Source of the DNA: Hydrogenophaga palleronii NBRC 102513
GTDB taxonomy: Bacteria; Pseudomonadota; Gammaproteobacteria; Burkholderiales; Burkholderiaceae_C
Length of the DNA stretch: 64,000 bases
Reading direction: 5' to 3'
NCBI RefSeq assembly: GCF_001571225.1
Contig: NZ_BCTJ01000016.1
Coordinates: forward strand, 42,769-106,768
Both the position numbers and the translations under genes were made by a program. Below, in pieces: positions 19,447 through 32,828 of the stretch. Every line of letters starts with the position of its first letter. The stretch's first letter is position 1. Under the pieces are notes generated by a model that made no database searches, was not told where the DNA came from, and saw only the letters and a list, made by a program, of their open reading frames with translations.

Positions 19447-19731
19447 TCAGGGCCTGCCCTTGGCGATCTGCACAAAGATCTCGTTGGGCTTGACCATGCC
19501 CAGTTCCTGGCGGGCGAGTTCTTCGACCATGTCCAGGCCTTCCTGCAGGTTGCGCACCTCGTTGCGCAACTGGTCGTTGCGCAGTCCAGCATCGCGGTTG
19601 GCCTGGTCTTGCAGGGCGAGTTGCTGCTTCATGCTCGTCACCTGCGGCACGCTGCCGCGCCCGAACCACAGTTGGGCGTGCACCACCACCAGCAAGGCGA
19701 TCAGCAGAAGGGGAATCAAGCGGCGGGCCAT
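19447..19731 (-). CDS. ftsB: Cell division protein FtsB
   Basis: A 94-residue bitopic protein with a short cytoplasmic start (MARRL), one transmembrane helix at about residues 5-22 and a coiled coil (QQLALQDQANRDAGLRNDQL to about residue 70). It ends with the conserved ELARQELGMVKPNEIFVQI. FtsB forms the FtsQBL complex at the divisome. It lies downstream of eno, the usual arrangement in Proteobacteria, separated by a 115-base gap with a GC-rich hairpin. Confidence 0.9.
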   Translation of the reverse strand: MARRLIPLLLIALLVVVHAQLWFGRGSVPQVTSMKQQLALQDQANRDAGLRNDQLRNEVRNLQEGLDMVEELARQELGMVKPNEIFVQIAKGRP

Positions 19732-19846
19732 GGGCTCTGATTGTCACCGAAAAGCATTCGGTCACCCGCACCACACGCCGCGTGCCAATGGCCAGCCCCT
19801 TGGCAGGGGTGCTGGCGCGTGTGGCGGCGCGGCGTGGCAGCCACGT

Positions 19847-22034
<2,188 letters not shown>

Positions 22035-22057
22035 GGGAAGGCTCCGATCGGCAGGAC

Positions 22058-23773
<1,716 letters not shown>

Positions 23774-23868
23774 TTATAGGGGGCCCCCTTTCGGTCCCGC
23801 CGGCAGCCCCTTTCAGACCCCTGTCCACACCGGACATCCGGGCAGGGGCCAACTGCTACATTGCGCGC

Positions 23869-25098
23869 ATGAACGAACTCGCTGGAAAACACATCGTGCT
23901 GGGCCTCTCGGGGGGCATTGCTTGCTACAAGGCGGCCGAGCTGTGCCGGGCGCTGGTGAAGGACGGCGCCACGGTGCAGGTGGTGATGACCGAAGCGGCC
24001 GAGCAGTTCGCCACCGCGGTCACGCTGCAGGCGCTGTCGGGCCGGCCGGTCTTCACCTCGCAGTGGGACGCGCGCACTTCGGGCGGGCAGAACAACAACA
24101 TGGCCCACATCAACCTGAGCCGCGAGGCCGATGCCATCGTGATCGCGCCCGCCAGCGCGGACTTCATGGCCAAGCTGGTGCACGGCCGGGCCGACGACCT
24201 GCTCAGCCTGATGTGCCTGGCGCGCCCCATCGACCGCGTGCCGCTGATCCTGGCGCCGGCCATGAACCGCGAGATGTGGGCCCACCCCGCGACGGTGCGC
24301 AATGTGGCGCAGCTGCGCGCCGACGGCACCACCGTGCTCGACGTGGGCGCGGGCGACCAGGCCTGCGGTGAAACCGGCGACGGCCGCATGCTCGAACCCG
24401 AAGAGCTGCTGTACGACATTGCGCGCTTCTTCCAGTCCAAGCCGCTGGCTGGCCAGCACGTGCTGGTGAGCGCGGGCCCGACCTTCGAGGCCATCGACCC
24501 GGTGCGCGGCCTCACCAACCTCTCCAGCGGCAAGATGGGTTTTGCCATTGCGCGCGCGGCCCACGAGGCCGGTGCCCAGGTGACGCTGGTGGCCGGGCCG
24601 GTGGGCCTGCCCACGCCGCGGGGCGTGGGGCGGGTCAATGTGAAGTCCGCGCTCAACATGCAGAAGAGCCTGGACCTGCTGGTGCCGGCCGCCACGGTGT
24701 TCATCTCGGCCGCCGCGGTGGCCGATTGGCGCCCGGCCACAGCGGCGGAACAGAAGATCAAGAAGGACGGTTCGGGCGAGGTGCCCACGTTGTCCTTCGT
24801 CGAGAACCCCGACATCCTGGCCGGCATCGCCGCCTCGCCACGTGCGAAGAGCGGGGCGCTCTACTGCGTGGGTTTTGCCGCCGAAAGCCACGACCTGGAA
24901 CAACACGCCCAGGCCAAGCGGCTGCGCAAGGGCGTGCCGCTGCTGGTGGGCAACATCGGCCCGGCCACTTTCGGGCAGGACGACAACGCCCTGCTGCTGG
25001 TGGACGAGCACGGCCTGACCGAGCTGCCCCGCGCCAGCAAGCTGGTGCTGGCGCGCCAGCTCGTGGTGGAGATCGCGCGCCGCCTGTCGCGAAAGTGA
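23869..25098 (+). CDS. coaBC: Bifunctional phosphopantothenoylcysteine decarboxylase/synthetase
   Basis: A 409-residue bifunctional enzyme making 4'-phosphopantetheine for CoA. The N-terminal flavin-dependent decarboxylase (CoaC) has LGLSGGIACYKAAELCRAL, the INLSREADAIVIAPASADF block, and a conserved PAMNREMW. The C-terminal synthetase (CoaB) begins near residue 205 with VLVSAGPTFEAIDPVR and continues with LTNLSSGKMGFAIARAA, AAAVADWRP and KIKKDGSGE. The start at 23869 is inferred from the family N-terminus; no strong ribosome-binding site is seen. It is divergent from pyrG. Confidence 0.93.
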   Translation: MNELAGKHIVLGLSGGIACYKAAELCRALVKDGATVQVVMTEAAEQFATAVTLQALSGRPVFTSQWDARTSGGQNNNMAHINLSREADAIVIAPASADFMAKLVHGRADDLLSLMCLARPIDRVPLILAPAMNREMWAHPATVRNVAQLRADGTTVLDVGAGDQACGETGDGRMLEPEELLYDIARFFQSKPLAGQHVLVSAGPTFEAIDPVRGLTNLSSGKMGFAIARAAHEAGAQVTLVAGPVGLPTPRGVGRVNVKSALNMQKSLDLLVPAATVFISAAAVADWRPATAAEQKIKKDGSGEVPTLSFVENPDILAGIAASPRAKSGALYCVGFAAESHDLEQHAQAKRLRKGVPLLVGNIGPATFGQDDNALLLVDEHGLTELPRASKLVLARQLVVEIARRLSRK

Positions 25099-25472
25099 CA
25101 GTGGTGGCCGGTGCGGTGCACGCGTCGGCCCCGTTTTGTGCCCGGTCGAGTCCGTTTTTGAAGGCTTGACAACGAGCGCTCTCCAGCAAGTGCATGGGCG
25201 CTCGTTCGCACCAAGCAACAAGCGGGCCCGGTAAAAGCACTGCAATCAAGAGGGTTTTGGGATGTGAGCGGCTTGTGTTGCGACAAGTTGTCGGAGCACT
25301 GCACCCCCTGAGCCCCTGCATCGCCCGCATCACGGGGTTGCAACGTCTGCACATGAATTCATAGGTGATTGCCATCACTCCCCTGCAGGGGTGCTCATGC
25401 AAACTGAATCCAGCTCTGCCGTGAAGCAGGCGAATTCAGTGCAGGCCCCCACGCCCGCAGGAGAAGATCGAC
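25099..25472. promoter_or_regulatory. Upstream region of the formate dehydrogenase operon with several palindromes
   Basis: This 374-base gap carries no credible gene. Four short dyads are visible ahead of fdnG: CGACAA-G-TTGTCG (25281-25293), ATGAATTCAT (25353-25362), GTGAT-TGCC-ATCAC (25365-25378) and CCCCTGCAGGGG (25380-25391). The last three are clustered within 40 bases, about 80-120 bases before the start codon. They could be operators or part of a structured leader; no regulator family can be assigned from sequence alone. AGGAG lies a few bases before the fdnG start. Confidence 0.4.
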
Positions 25473-28400
25473 ATGGACATGAACCGGAGGCATTTCTTCC
25501 GGGTCAGTGGCGCAGGGCTGGTAGGTTCCAGCCTTGTGGCGTTGGGGTTCTCACCCAGCGCAGCTCTCGCGGAAACGCGCAGCTTCAAACTGGCCCGTAC
25601 CACCGAAACGCGCAGCATCTGCCCTTACTGCTCCGTCAGTTGCGGCTTGGTGATGTACACCCTGGGTGACAAGGCCAAGAACGTCAAATCGACCATCGTT
25701 CACATCGAGGGCGATCCGGACAACCCGGTGAACCGCGGCACGCTGTGCCCCAAGGGCGCGGGCGTGATGGACATGATCCAGTCCTCCAGCCGGGTGCAGC
25801 ACCCGCAGGTGCGCGAACCTGGCAGCGACCAGTGGAAACGCATCTCCTGGGAAGATGCACTCAATCGCGTGGCCGTGCACATGAAGGCCGACCGCGATGC
25901 CAACCTCATCAAGACCAATGCCGCTGGAACGACGGTCAACCGCTGGAACTCCACCGGTTTCCTGATTTCCTCTGCTTCCTCCAACGAATCCGGTTATCTG
26001 AGCGTCAAGATTGCTCGCGGCCTGGGTCTTGTGACCCTGGACACGCAAGCACGCATCTGACACGCGCCGACGGTGTCCAGTCTGGGCCCGACTTTCGGTC
26101 GCGGAGCGATGACCAACTCGTGGACGGATATCAAGAACACAGATCTTGTCCTGATCATGGGCGGCAATGCCGCCGAAGCACACCCGTGCGGGTTCAAGTG
26201 GGTGACGGAGGCGCAGCAGCACCGCAAGGCCAAGCTGATCGTCGTCGACCCCCGCTTCACGCGCAGCGCGGCGGTGGCGGATTACTACGCCCCGATCCGT
26301 GTGGGAACGGACATCGCCTTCCTGGGCGGCGTCATCAACTACCTGTTGAGCAACGACAAGATTCACCACGAATACGTCAGGGCCAACACGGACTGCACCT
26401 TCCTCACCAAGCCCGGCTTCAAGCTGGAGGATGGCCTGTTCTCGGGCTACAACGAGGAGAAACGCAGCTACGACAAGTCGACCTGGGGTTACCAGATCGG
26501 CGAGGACGGCTTCGTCAAGGTCGACGAGACCCTGCAGGACCCGCTCTGCGTGTACCAGCAGATGAAGAAGCACTTCTCGCGCTACACGCCGGAGATGGTG
26601 AGCCGGATCACCGGCACGCCGCAGGACCAGTTCCTGAAGGTGGCGGAGATGCTGGCTGGCACGGCAGGGCCCGACAAGGTGATGACGATCTGCTACGCGC
26701 TCGGCTGGACCCAGCACAGCGTGGGTTCGCAGAACATCCGCACCATGGCCATGATCCAGCTGCTGTTGGGCAACATGGGCCGGCCGGGTGGTGGTGTGAA
26801 CGCGCTGCGTGGCCATGCCAACGTGCAGGGCATCACCGACATGAACGCGTACTCGGAAGTGCTTTCGGGCTACATGCTGGCGCCGCTGGAGAACGACCCC
26901 GACCGCGCGACCTACCTGGCCAAGCGCGCGCCCAAGCCGCTGCGTCCGAACCAGATGTCGTTCCCGCAGAACTTCCCGAAGTGGCACACCAGCCTGATGA
27001 AGGCGTACTACGGTGATGCTGCGACGGCAGAGAACGACTTCGCCTACGACTGGCTGCCCAAGCGCGATGCACAGTACGACGTGCTGTACATGTTCGAGAT
27101 GATGCACCAGGGCAAGATGAACGGCTTCCTCTGCCAGGGCTTCAACCCGATCGCGGCGGTGCCCAACAAGAAGAAGCTGTCGCAGGCGCTGAGCAAGCTG
27201 AAGTACCTGGTGGTGATGGATCCGCTGGAGACCGAGACGAGCGAGTTCTGGAAGAACTTCGGGCCGCTCAACGACGTCGACCCCGCCAAGATCCAGACCG
27301 AGGTGTTCCGCTTCCCGACCAGCTGCTTCGCCGAGGAGACCGGCACATTCACCAACTCCAGCCGCGTCATCGGCTGGAAGGAGAAGGCCGTCGATCCACC
27401 GGGCGAGGCCAAGCCGGACTCGGAAGTCATGGCGCGCCTGTTCATGAAGATCCGCGCGCTCTACGCCAAGGAGGGCGGCACGCTGCCCGAGCCGGTGGCG
27501 GCGCTGACCTGGCCGTACATCAACGCCAACGTGCCCTCGCCGCAGGAACTGCTGCGCGAGATCAACGGCCGGGCGCTGAAGGACGTGCTCGGGCCGGTCG
27601 ATCCGAAGAACCCGGAGGCACCACGTCCCGTGCTGGTGAAGGCCGGCGATCAGATGCCGAACTTCGCGCTGCTGCAGGACGATGGCTCCACCGCGTGCGG
27701 CAACTGGATCTACGCCGGTTGCTGGACGCAGGCTGGCAACATGACCGCGCGGCGCGACACCTCCGACCCGAGTGGCCTGGGTGTGTTCCCGAACTGGGGC
27801 TTCGCGTGGCCGGCCAACCGGCGCATCCTCTACAACCGCGCTTCGGCCGACACGGCAGGCAAGCCCTGGGACGCATCGCGCTCCTACCTGCGCTGGACCG
27901 GCACGGCCTGGGGCGGCGCCGACGTGCCGGACATGCGGCCCAACGCCGCGCCGGAAGAAGGTGTGGGTGCTTTCATCATGAACCCCGAAGGTGTGGCACG
28001 CCTGCACGCCATCGGCATGAGCGAAGGCCCGTTCCCCGAGCACTACGAGCCGTTCGAGACACCCTTGGGTGTGAACCTGATGTGCCCGAACAACCCGAAG
28101 GCGGTCAGCAACCCGGCGGCGCGTGTGTTCAAGGGCGATCTCGAAGCCTTCGGCAAGAAGGACGAGTTCCCCTACGCGGCCACCACCTACCGGCTCACGG
28201 AGCACATGCACTTCTGGACCAAGCACTCGCGCAGCAATGCCATCGTGCAGCCAGCGCCCTTCGTCGAAATCGGCGAAGCGCTGGCGGCGGAGAAGGGCAT
28301 CAAGCAGGGCGACATGGTCCGGGTGCGCAGCAACCGGGGCGAGGTGGTTGCAGCCTGTGTGGTCACCAAGCGCATCAAGGCGCTGGACGTCAACGGTCAG

Positions 28401-28559
28401 AAGGTCCACCACGTGGGCATTCCGATCCACTGGGGCTTCAAGGGCGTGACGCAGAACGGCTACCTGGCCAATGCGCTCACTCCCTTCGTCGGTGATGCGA
28501 ACTCGCAGACACCGGAGTTCAAGGCGTTCCTCGTCAACATCGAAAAGGTGACCACATGA
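25473..28559 (+). CDS. fdnG: Formate dehydrogenase-N alpha subunit, selenocysteine-containing (UGA at 26058-26060)
   Basis: A 1028-residue periplasmic molybdo/tungsto-bis-MGD enzyme oxidising formate to CO2. A Tat signal is present (NRRHFFRVSG). The [4Fe-4S] ligands are C50, C53, C57 (ICPYCSVSCG) and C92 (LCPKG). Codon 196 is TGA in the context QARI-U-HAPTVSSLGP, exactly the Sec position of FdnG/FdhF, and the frame then runs open for 832 codons. A SECIS-like hairpin lies directly downstream. selA, selB and tRNA-Sec in the same cluster support recoding. The start at 25473 has AGGAG upstream; a second ATG two codons later is possible. It heads an operon with fdnH and fdnI. Confidence 0.95.
26058..26100 (+). 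promoter_or_regulatory. UGA selenocysteine codon and SECIS-like hairpin
   Basis: The in-frame TGA is followed by CACGCGCCGACGGTGTCC, then AGTCTGGGCCCGACTTTCGG. A short stem CCA/TGG closes a GTC-containing loop and is extended by GG/CC pairs below, resembling the bacterial SECIS whose apical loop carries GGUCU and is bound by SelB. The spacing from the UGA (about 15-20 bases) fits the Escherichia coli fdnG/fdhF elements. The structure was drawn by eye, not computed. Confidence 0.6.
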
Positions 28560-28622
28560 CGCCCCCACGCTCATTCCATTCGCTGCCCCCAAAGGGGGCT
28601 TCAGCCTCCTTGAGGCGGCTCT
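28560..28622 (+). repeat. Family B gene-end palindromic element between fdnG and fdnH
   Basis: Starts directly after the fdnG stop with CGCCCCCACGCTC, then TCGCTGCCCCCAAAGGGGGC, a 5-bp GC palindrome, and a second small dyad around GCCTCCTTGAGGC. The same block, read on the minus strand, follows the regulator gene that ends at 41481. It separates two co-transcribed genes, so a full terminator seems unlikely; an mRNA processing or stability role is possible. Confidence 0.6.
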
Positions 28623-28634
28623 GCGGAGACTGAC

Positions 28635-29531
28635 ATGTCCAGCTTGCAATCACTCGACGTGGTCGCCCGCTCGGCGACCACCACCCCCACACCGCAGGTG
28701 CGAACGTCCATGCCGGCGCTCGCCAAGCTCATCGACGAGTCCAAGTGCATCGGCTGCAAGGCCTGCCAGGTGGCTTGCATGAACTGGAACGACCTGCGCG
28801 ACGAAGTCGGCACCAACATCGGTGTCTACGACAACCCCGCCGATCTCACGCCCACCAGCTGGACGGTGATGAAGTTCTTCGAGGTGGAGCCCGAAGAGGG
28901 CAGCCTCGAATGGCTGATCCGCAAGGACGGCTGCATGCATTGCGAGGACCCGGGCTGCCTCAAGGCCTGCCCGTCGCCCGGCGCGATCGTGAAGTACGCC
29001 AACGGCATCGTCGACTTCATCAGCGAGAACTGCATCGGTTGCGGTTACTGCGTCAAGGGTTGCCCCTTCGACGTGCCACGCATCAGCCAGAAGGACAACA
29101 AGGCGTACAAGTGCACCCTGTGTTCCGACCGGGTGGGCGTGGGCCTGGAGCCGGCTTGCGTGAAGACCTGCCCGACGGGCGCCATCACCTTCGGTACCAA
29201 GGACGACATGGTGACCTATGGCGAGAAGCGTTCGGAGGAGCTGAAGGAGCGGGGCTTCCAGAACGCCGGCCTCTACAACCCGCAAGGTGTGGGTGGCACG
29301 CACGTCATGTACGTGATGAAACATGCCGACCGCCCCGAGCTGGTGGACCTGCCGAAAGACCCGTCGATCAGCCCCTTCGTTTCGCTGTGGAAGGGCGTGA
29401 CCAAGCCGCTCGCGGTGGCCGCCGTGCTTGGCGCTGCGGTGGCCGGCTTCTTCCACTACATGAAGGTGGGCCCGATCGAGGAGAAGGACCCGGCTGAAGA
29501 AGACAAGGAAGACAAGGAGGTGGTGAAATGA
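28635..29531 (+). CDS. fdnH: Formate dehydrogenase-N beta (iron-sulfur) subunit
   Basis: A 298-residue electron-transfer subunit with four [4Fe-4S] clusters: [38 protein letters not shown] and [11 protein letters not shown] with [11 protein letters not shown] single C-terminal transmembrane helix ([19 protein letters not shown], about residues 257-276) anchors it, as in E. coli FdnH. It passes electrons from the alpha subunit to the membrane cytochrome b. The tail is unusually acidic and lysine-rich ([17 protein letters not shown]). It overlaps fdnI by four bases (ATGA). Confidence 0.93.
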   Translation: MSSLQSLDVVARSATTTPTPQVRTSMPALAKLIDESKCIGCKACQVACMNWNDLRDEVGTNIGVYDNPADLTPTSWTVMKFFEVEPEEGSLEWLIRKDGCMHCEDPGCLKACPSPGAIVKYANGIVDFISENCIGCGYCVKGCPFDVPRISQKDNKAYKCTLCSDRVGVGLEPACVKTCPTGAITFGTKDDMVTYGEKRSEELKERGFQNAGLYNPQGVGGTHVMYVMKHADRPELVDLPKDPSISPFVSLWKGVTKPLAVAAVLGAAVAGFFHYMKVGPIEEKDPAEEDKEDKEVVK

Positions 29532-30148
29532 GCCAGCGGCTGTTGCTTCGCTACAAGGACGGTGACCGCATGAACCACTGGTTCATCGCGCTCATGTTCT
29601 TCCTCGCCGGGCTCTCGGGCCTGGCCTTCTTCCACCCCAGCCTGTTCTTCCTCAGCCACCTGTTCGGTGGTGGCCAGTGGACGCGCATCCTGCACCCCTT
29701 CATGGGGCTGCTGATGGTGGTGGGGTTCCTCGTGTTCTTCCTCAAGATCTGGCGCGAGAACCTCATCAACGCCCGCGACCGCGAGTGGGCGAAACACGCG
29801 GGGCGCATGCTCAAGGGGGACAAGGCCGGCATGCCGCCGGTGGGCAAATACAACTTCGGTCAGAAGATGGTCTTCTGGCTGATGGCGTTGAGCCTTCTGG
29901 TGCTGGTGGTCACGGGCTTCATGTTCTGGCGGCCCTGGTTCGCGCCGTTCTTCAGCATCCCGCTCATGCGTATCGCGGTGCTGTTGCACGCGGTGGCGGC
30001 GGTGGTGCTGATCCTGAGCGTGATCATGCATGTGTACGCGGCGATCTGGGTCAAGGGCACGGTGCGCGCCATGACGCGTGGCACCGTGACCGAGAACTGG
30101 GCCCGCCTGAACCACCCGCTGTGGCACGAGGAAGTGACGAAGAGGTAA
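29528..30148 (+). CDS. fdnI: Formate dehydrogenase-N gamma subunit (cytochrome b556)
   Basis: A 206-residue integral membrane cytochrome b that reduces quinone. Four hydrophobic helices are visible, around residues 15-40, 52-75, 112-135 and 148-172. Histidines that may bind the two hemes include H17 in RMNHWFIAL, the His in ILHPFMGLL and those in VLLHAVAAV and IMHVYAAIW. Length matches E. coli FdnI. It completes the structural operon; a family A repeat follows the stop. Confidence 0.92.
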   Translation: MSQRLLLRYKDGDRMNHWFIALMFFLAGLSGLAFFHPSLFFLSHLFGGGQWTRILHPFMGLLMVVGFLVFFLKIWRENLINARDREWAKHAGRMLKGDKAGMPPVGKYNFGQKMVFWLMALSLLVLVVTGFMFWRPWFAPFFSIPLMRIAVLLHAVAAVVLILSVIMHVYAAIWVKGTVRAMTRGTVTENWARLNHPLWHEEVTKR

Positions 30149-30223
30149 CCCCCGCCGCGCTGCCGCGCGCAACCCCCGATGCCTGCGGACCGGCGAAGCC
30201 GGTTCCGCGGCATTTCCGGGGGA
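30149..30223 (+). repeat. Family A gene-end palindromic repeat, copy 2
   Basis: Begins at the fdnI stop with CCCCCGCCGCGCTG. It lacks most of the central CCCCCTC/GAGGGGG arm but keeps CCGGCGAAGCCGGTTCCGCG. It lies between fdnI and fdhE in the operon direction. Confidence 0.7.
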
Positions 30224-30284
30224 TGTATGCGGCACTTGGCATACGGCTTGAGTCGGTATCGACGTGACGTTTGAGGAGATCTGG

Positions 30285-31328
30285 ATGACGAGCAGCGCCA
30301 CGGTGCGCATCATGTCCGCCGAAGAAATCGCCGCTCGCGGCGGTGGTGAGACACCGCACTTGCGCTTTCCCGAGCGCGCCACCCTTTTCGCCGAACGCGC
30401 CATGCGCCTGCGGCAGTTGGCCAGCGACCATGCGCTGGGCGACTACCTGCGCTTCATGGCCGATCTGGCCAACGAACAACACCAGGCCTTGCAGGCCATG
30501 CCAGCGTTGCCCATGCCGGACGCCGCCGCCATCGACGCGGCCGCGCGGGCCGGCATGCCGCTGCTGCCCTTGAGCGACTGGCCGCGCGACCCGGCCTGGC
30601 GGGCCACCACGCACCACATCGCCGCCGCGCTGGCCACCACGGCACCCGAAGGCGCGCGCGACATGCTGAACGAACTCGCGTCGGCCGATGAGGCCTTCCT
30701 CGAATGCCAGGCCGACCTGCTGCTCAATGGGCAGTCGAACGGGCTCGACCTGGGGGCCGCGCCGGTGATCGGCGCCGCGCTGCAGGTGTACTGGACGCAC
30801 CTGCTGCTGTCGGTGCAGGCTGGCCACCAGGGCCAGGGCGCGCCCTTCGGCCGCATCGACGACGAAAGCAGCTGCCCCTGCTGTGGCGGCCGCCCCACCG
30901 CGAGCATCACGCGAACCTCCGGCGAATCGCTGGGCCAGCGCTACCTGCACTGCTCGCTGTGCAACCTGGAATGGCACATGGTGCGGGGCAAGTGCCCGCG
31001 TTGCCTGAGCGGCAAGTCGTTGTCCTTCCTCGCGCTCGATCTCGCCGACGGCGGCGCTGTGGAGCAGGGCGGCGCGTCGCGCGCCACCTCGGCCAAGGTG
31101 CAGGCCGAGACCTGCGACGAGTGCGGCCACTACCTGAAGATCGTGCACACCGACCGCGACCCCTTCGTCGAACCGGTGGCCGACGACCTGTCCAGCCTCA
31201 CGCTGGACCTGCTGATGTCCGACACCGGAAAACACCGCCACGGTGTGAACTTCATGCTGCTGTTCGGCGAATCCGAGGCCGAACCCGAGCCCGTCCTCGA
31301 CGACGGCTCACCACCAGGGCGACCGTGA
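30285..31328 (+). CDS. fdhE: Formate dehydrogenase accessory protein FdhE
   Basis: A 347-residue cytoplasmic accessory protein needed for active respiratory formate dehydrogenase. Four CxxC rubredoxin-like motifs are present in the C-terminal half: CPCCGG, CSLC (in LHCSLCNLEW), CPRC and CDEC, as in E. coli FdhE. The ATG at 30285 follows GAGGAG and is preferred over a GTG seven codons upstream. Its stop overlaps the selA start (TGATG), so the two are translationally coupled. Confidence 0.88.
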   Translation: MTSSATVRIMSAEEIAARGGGETPHLRFPERATLFAERAMRLRQLASDHALGDYLRFMADLANEQHQALQAMPALPMPDAAAIDAAARAGMPLLPLSDWPRDPAWRATTHHIAAALATTAPEGARDMLNELASADEAFLECQADLLLNGQSNGLDLGAAPVIGAALQVYWTHLLLSVQAGHQGQGAPFGRIDDESSCPCCGGRPTASITRTSGESLGQRYLHCSLCNLEWHMVRGKCPRCLSGKSLSFLALDLADGGAVEQGGASRATSAKVQAETCDECGHYLKIVHTDRDPFVEPVADDLSSLTLDLLMSDTGKHRHGVNFMLLFGESEAEPEPVLDDGSPPGRP

Positions 31329-32785
31329 TGAAGCGCCTGACCGAATCCGTCGTTGACGGTTCCCAGGCGAAGAACCCGGTGGACCTGAAAAACCTTCCCG
31401 GCATCGATCGCCTGTTGCGATCCCCCGATGTGGCGGCCCTCGTGGCCGAGCACGGCCACACCCTGGTGGCGGCCGAGACCCGCAGCGCCATCGACGCCCT
31501 GCGCGAACGCGCCCGGCAGGGCGGGGCGCTCGACGCCGCCGCGCTCACGCCCGAAGCCGTGGAGCAAACCATCCGCTCGCGCGTGGCCGCGCGCCTGGCG
31601 CCGCGCATGCGCGCCGTGCTCAACCTCACCGGCACGGTGATCCACACCAACCTGGGCCGGGCCCTGCTGGCCGACAGCGCGCTGCAGCACCTGCTGACCA
31701 TGATGGCCGGGCCGAACAACCTGGAGTACAGCCTGGACGACGGCGGCAGGGGCGACCGCGACAGCATGGTCGAGGAGCTGTTGTGCTCGCTCACCGGCGC
31801 GGAAGCGGCCACGGTGGTCAACAACAACGCCGCCGCCGTGCTGCTCACCATCGCCGCCATGGCGCACGGCAAGGAGGTGATCGTCTCGCGCGGCGAGCTG
31901 GTGGAAATCGGCGGCGCCTTCCGCATGCCCGACGTGATGAGCTCGGCCGGCGCCACGCTGGTCGAGGTCGGCACCACCAACCGCACCCACCCGCTCGACT
32001 ACGAGCAGGCCATCACCGAACACACCGCCCTGCTGATGAAGGTGCACACCAGCAACTACGCGGTGCAGGGCTTCACCGCGTCGGTGGATGAAGGCGAGAT
32101 CGCCCGCATCGCGCACGCCCGCGGCATCCCCATGGCCACCGACCTGGGCAGCGGCGCGCTGGTGGACATGTCGGCCTGGGGCCTGCCGCACGAGCCTACG
32201 CCGCAGGAAATGATTGCGGCCGGCTGCGACGTGGTCACCTTCAGTGGCGACAAGCTGCTCGGTGGTCCGCAGGCCGGCCTCATCGTCGGCAGCAAGGCCG
32301 CCGTCGGGCGCATCCGCAAGTTCCCCATGAAGCGCGCGCTGCGCATGAGCAAGCTGCCGCTGGCCGCGCTGGAGGCCACGCTCATGCTCTACCTGCGGCC
32401 CGAACGCCTCACGCAAGACCTGCCCACGCTGCGCCTGCTCACGCGCCCGGCCGATGCCATCCGCGCGCTGGCCGTGTCGTTGCAGCCGGCGCTGGCCAAT
32501 GCGGTGGCGCCGCGCTTCGAGGTTGCCGTGCTGGACCTCATGGGCCAGATCGGCTCGGGCTCCCTGCCGGTGGAAAAACTGCCTTCGGCCGGCCTGGCCA
32601 TCGCGCCCGTGCAGAAGAAGGGCGCCGGCCGCGCCCTCGACGAACTCGCGACGGCGCTGCGCACGCTGCCGTTGCCCGTGATCGGGCGCGTGGCGGACGA
32701 CCGCCTGCTGCTTGATCTGCGCTGCCTGGAAGACAGCGCGCCATTCGTGAACCAGTTGCCTCTTCTGCGGCAGGCACTGGTTTGA
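31328..32785 (+). CDS. selA: L-seryl-tRNA(Sec) selenium transferase
   Basis: A 485-residue PLP enzyme converting seryl-tRNA(Sec) to selenocysteyl-tRNA(Sec) with selenophosphate. The N-terminal tRNA-binding domain begins with DLKNLPGIDRLLRSPDV. The core shows NLTGTVIHTNLGRALL, VNNNAAAVLLTIAAMA, SRGELVEIGGAFRMPDVM, and the PLP lysine K309 in TFSGDKLLGGPQAGL. Length is normal. It is coupled to fdhE, and an FccB-like flavoprotein gene starts 43 bases downstream. SelD, which supplies selenophosphate, is not in the window. Confidence 0.95.
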   Translation: MKRLTESVVDGSQAKNPVDLKNLPGIDRLLRSPDVAALVAEHGHTLVAAETRSAIDALRERARQGGALDAAALTPEAVEQTIRSRVAARLAPRMRAVLNLTGTVIHTNLGRALLADSALQHLLTMMAGPNNLEYSLDDGGRGDRDSMVEELLCSLTGAEAATVVNNNAAAVLLTIAAMAHGKEVIVSRGELVEIGGAFRMPDVMSSAGATLVEVGTTNRTHPLDYEQAITEHTALLMKVHTSNYAVQGFTASVDEGEIARIAHARGIPMATDLGSGALVDMSAWGLPHEPTPQEMIAAGCDVVTFSGDKLLGGPQAGLIVGSKAAVGRIRKFPMKRALRMSKLPLAALEATLMLYLRPERLTQDLPTLRLLTRPADAIRALAVSLQPALANAVAPRFEVAVLDLMGQIGSGSLPVEKLPSAGLAIAPVQKKGAGRALDELATALRTLPLPVIGRVADDRLLLDLRCLEDSAPFVNQLPLLRQALV

Positions 32786-32828
32786 GGGTCAGGGCCGCAT
32801 CACACCAACACAACGACAGGAGACACAC

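Noticed and set aside
19791..19816. GC-rich hairpin between eno and ftsB as an intrinsic terminator
   Set aside because: There is a good GCCAGC/GCTGGC stem but no T run on the minus strand, and ftsB is normally co-expressed with eno.
26058..26060. Premature stop splitting fdnG into two genes or a pseudogene
   Set aside because: The codon is TGA at the known Sec position, the frame continues without further stops, and selA, selB and tRNA-Sec are adjacent.
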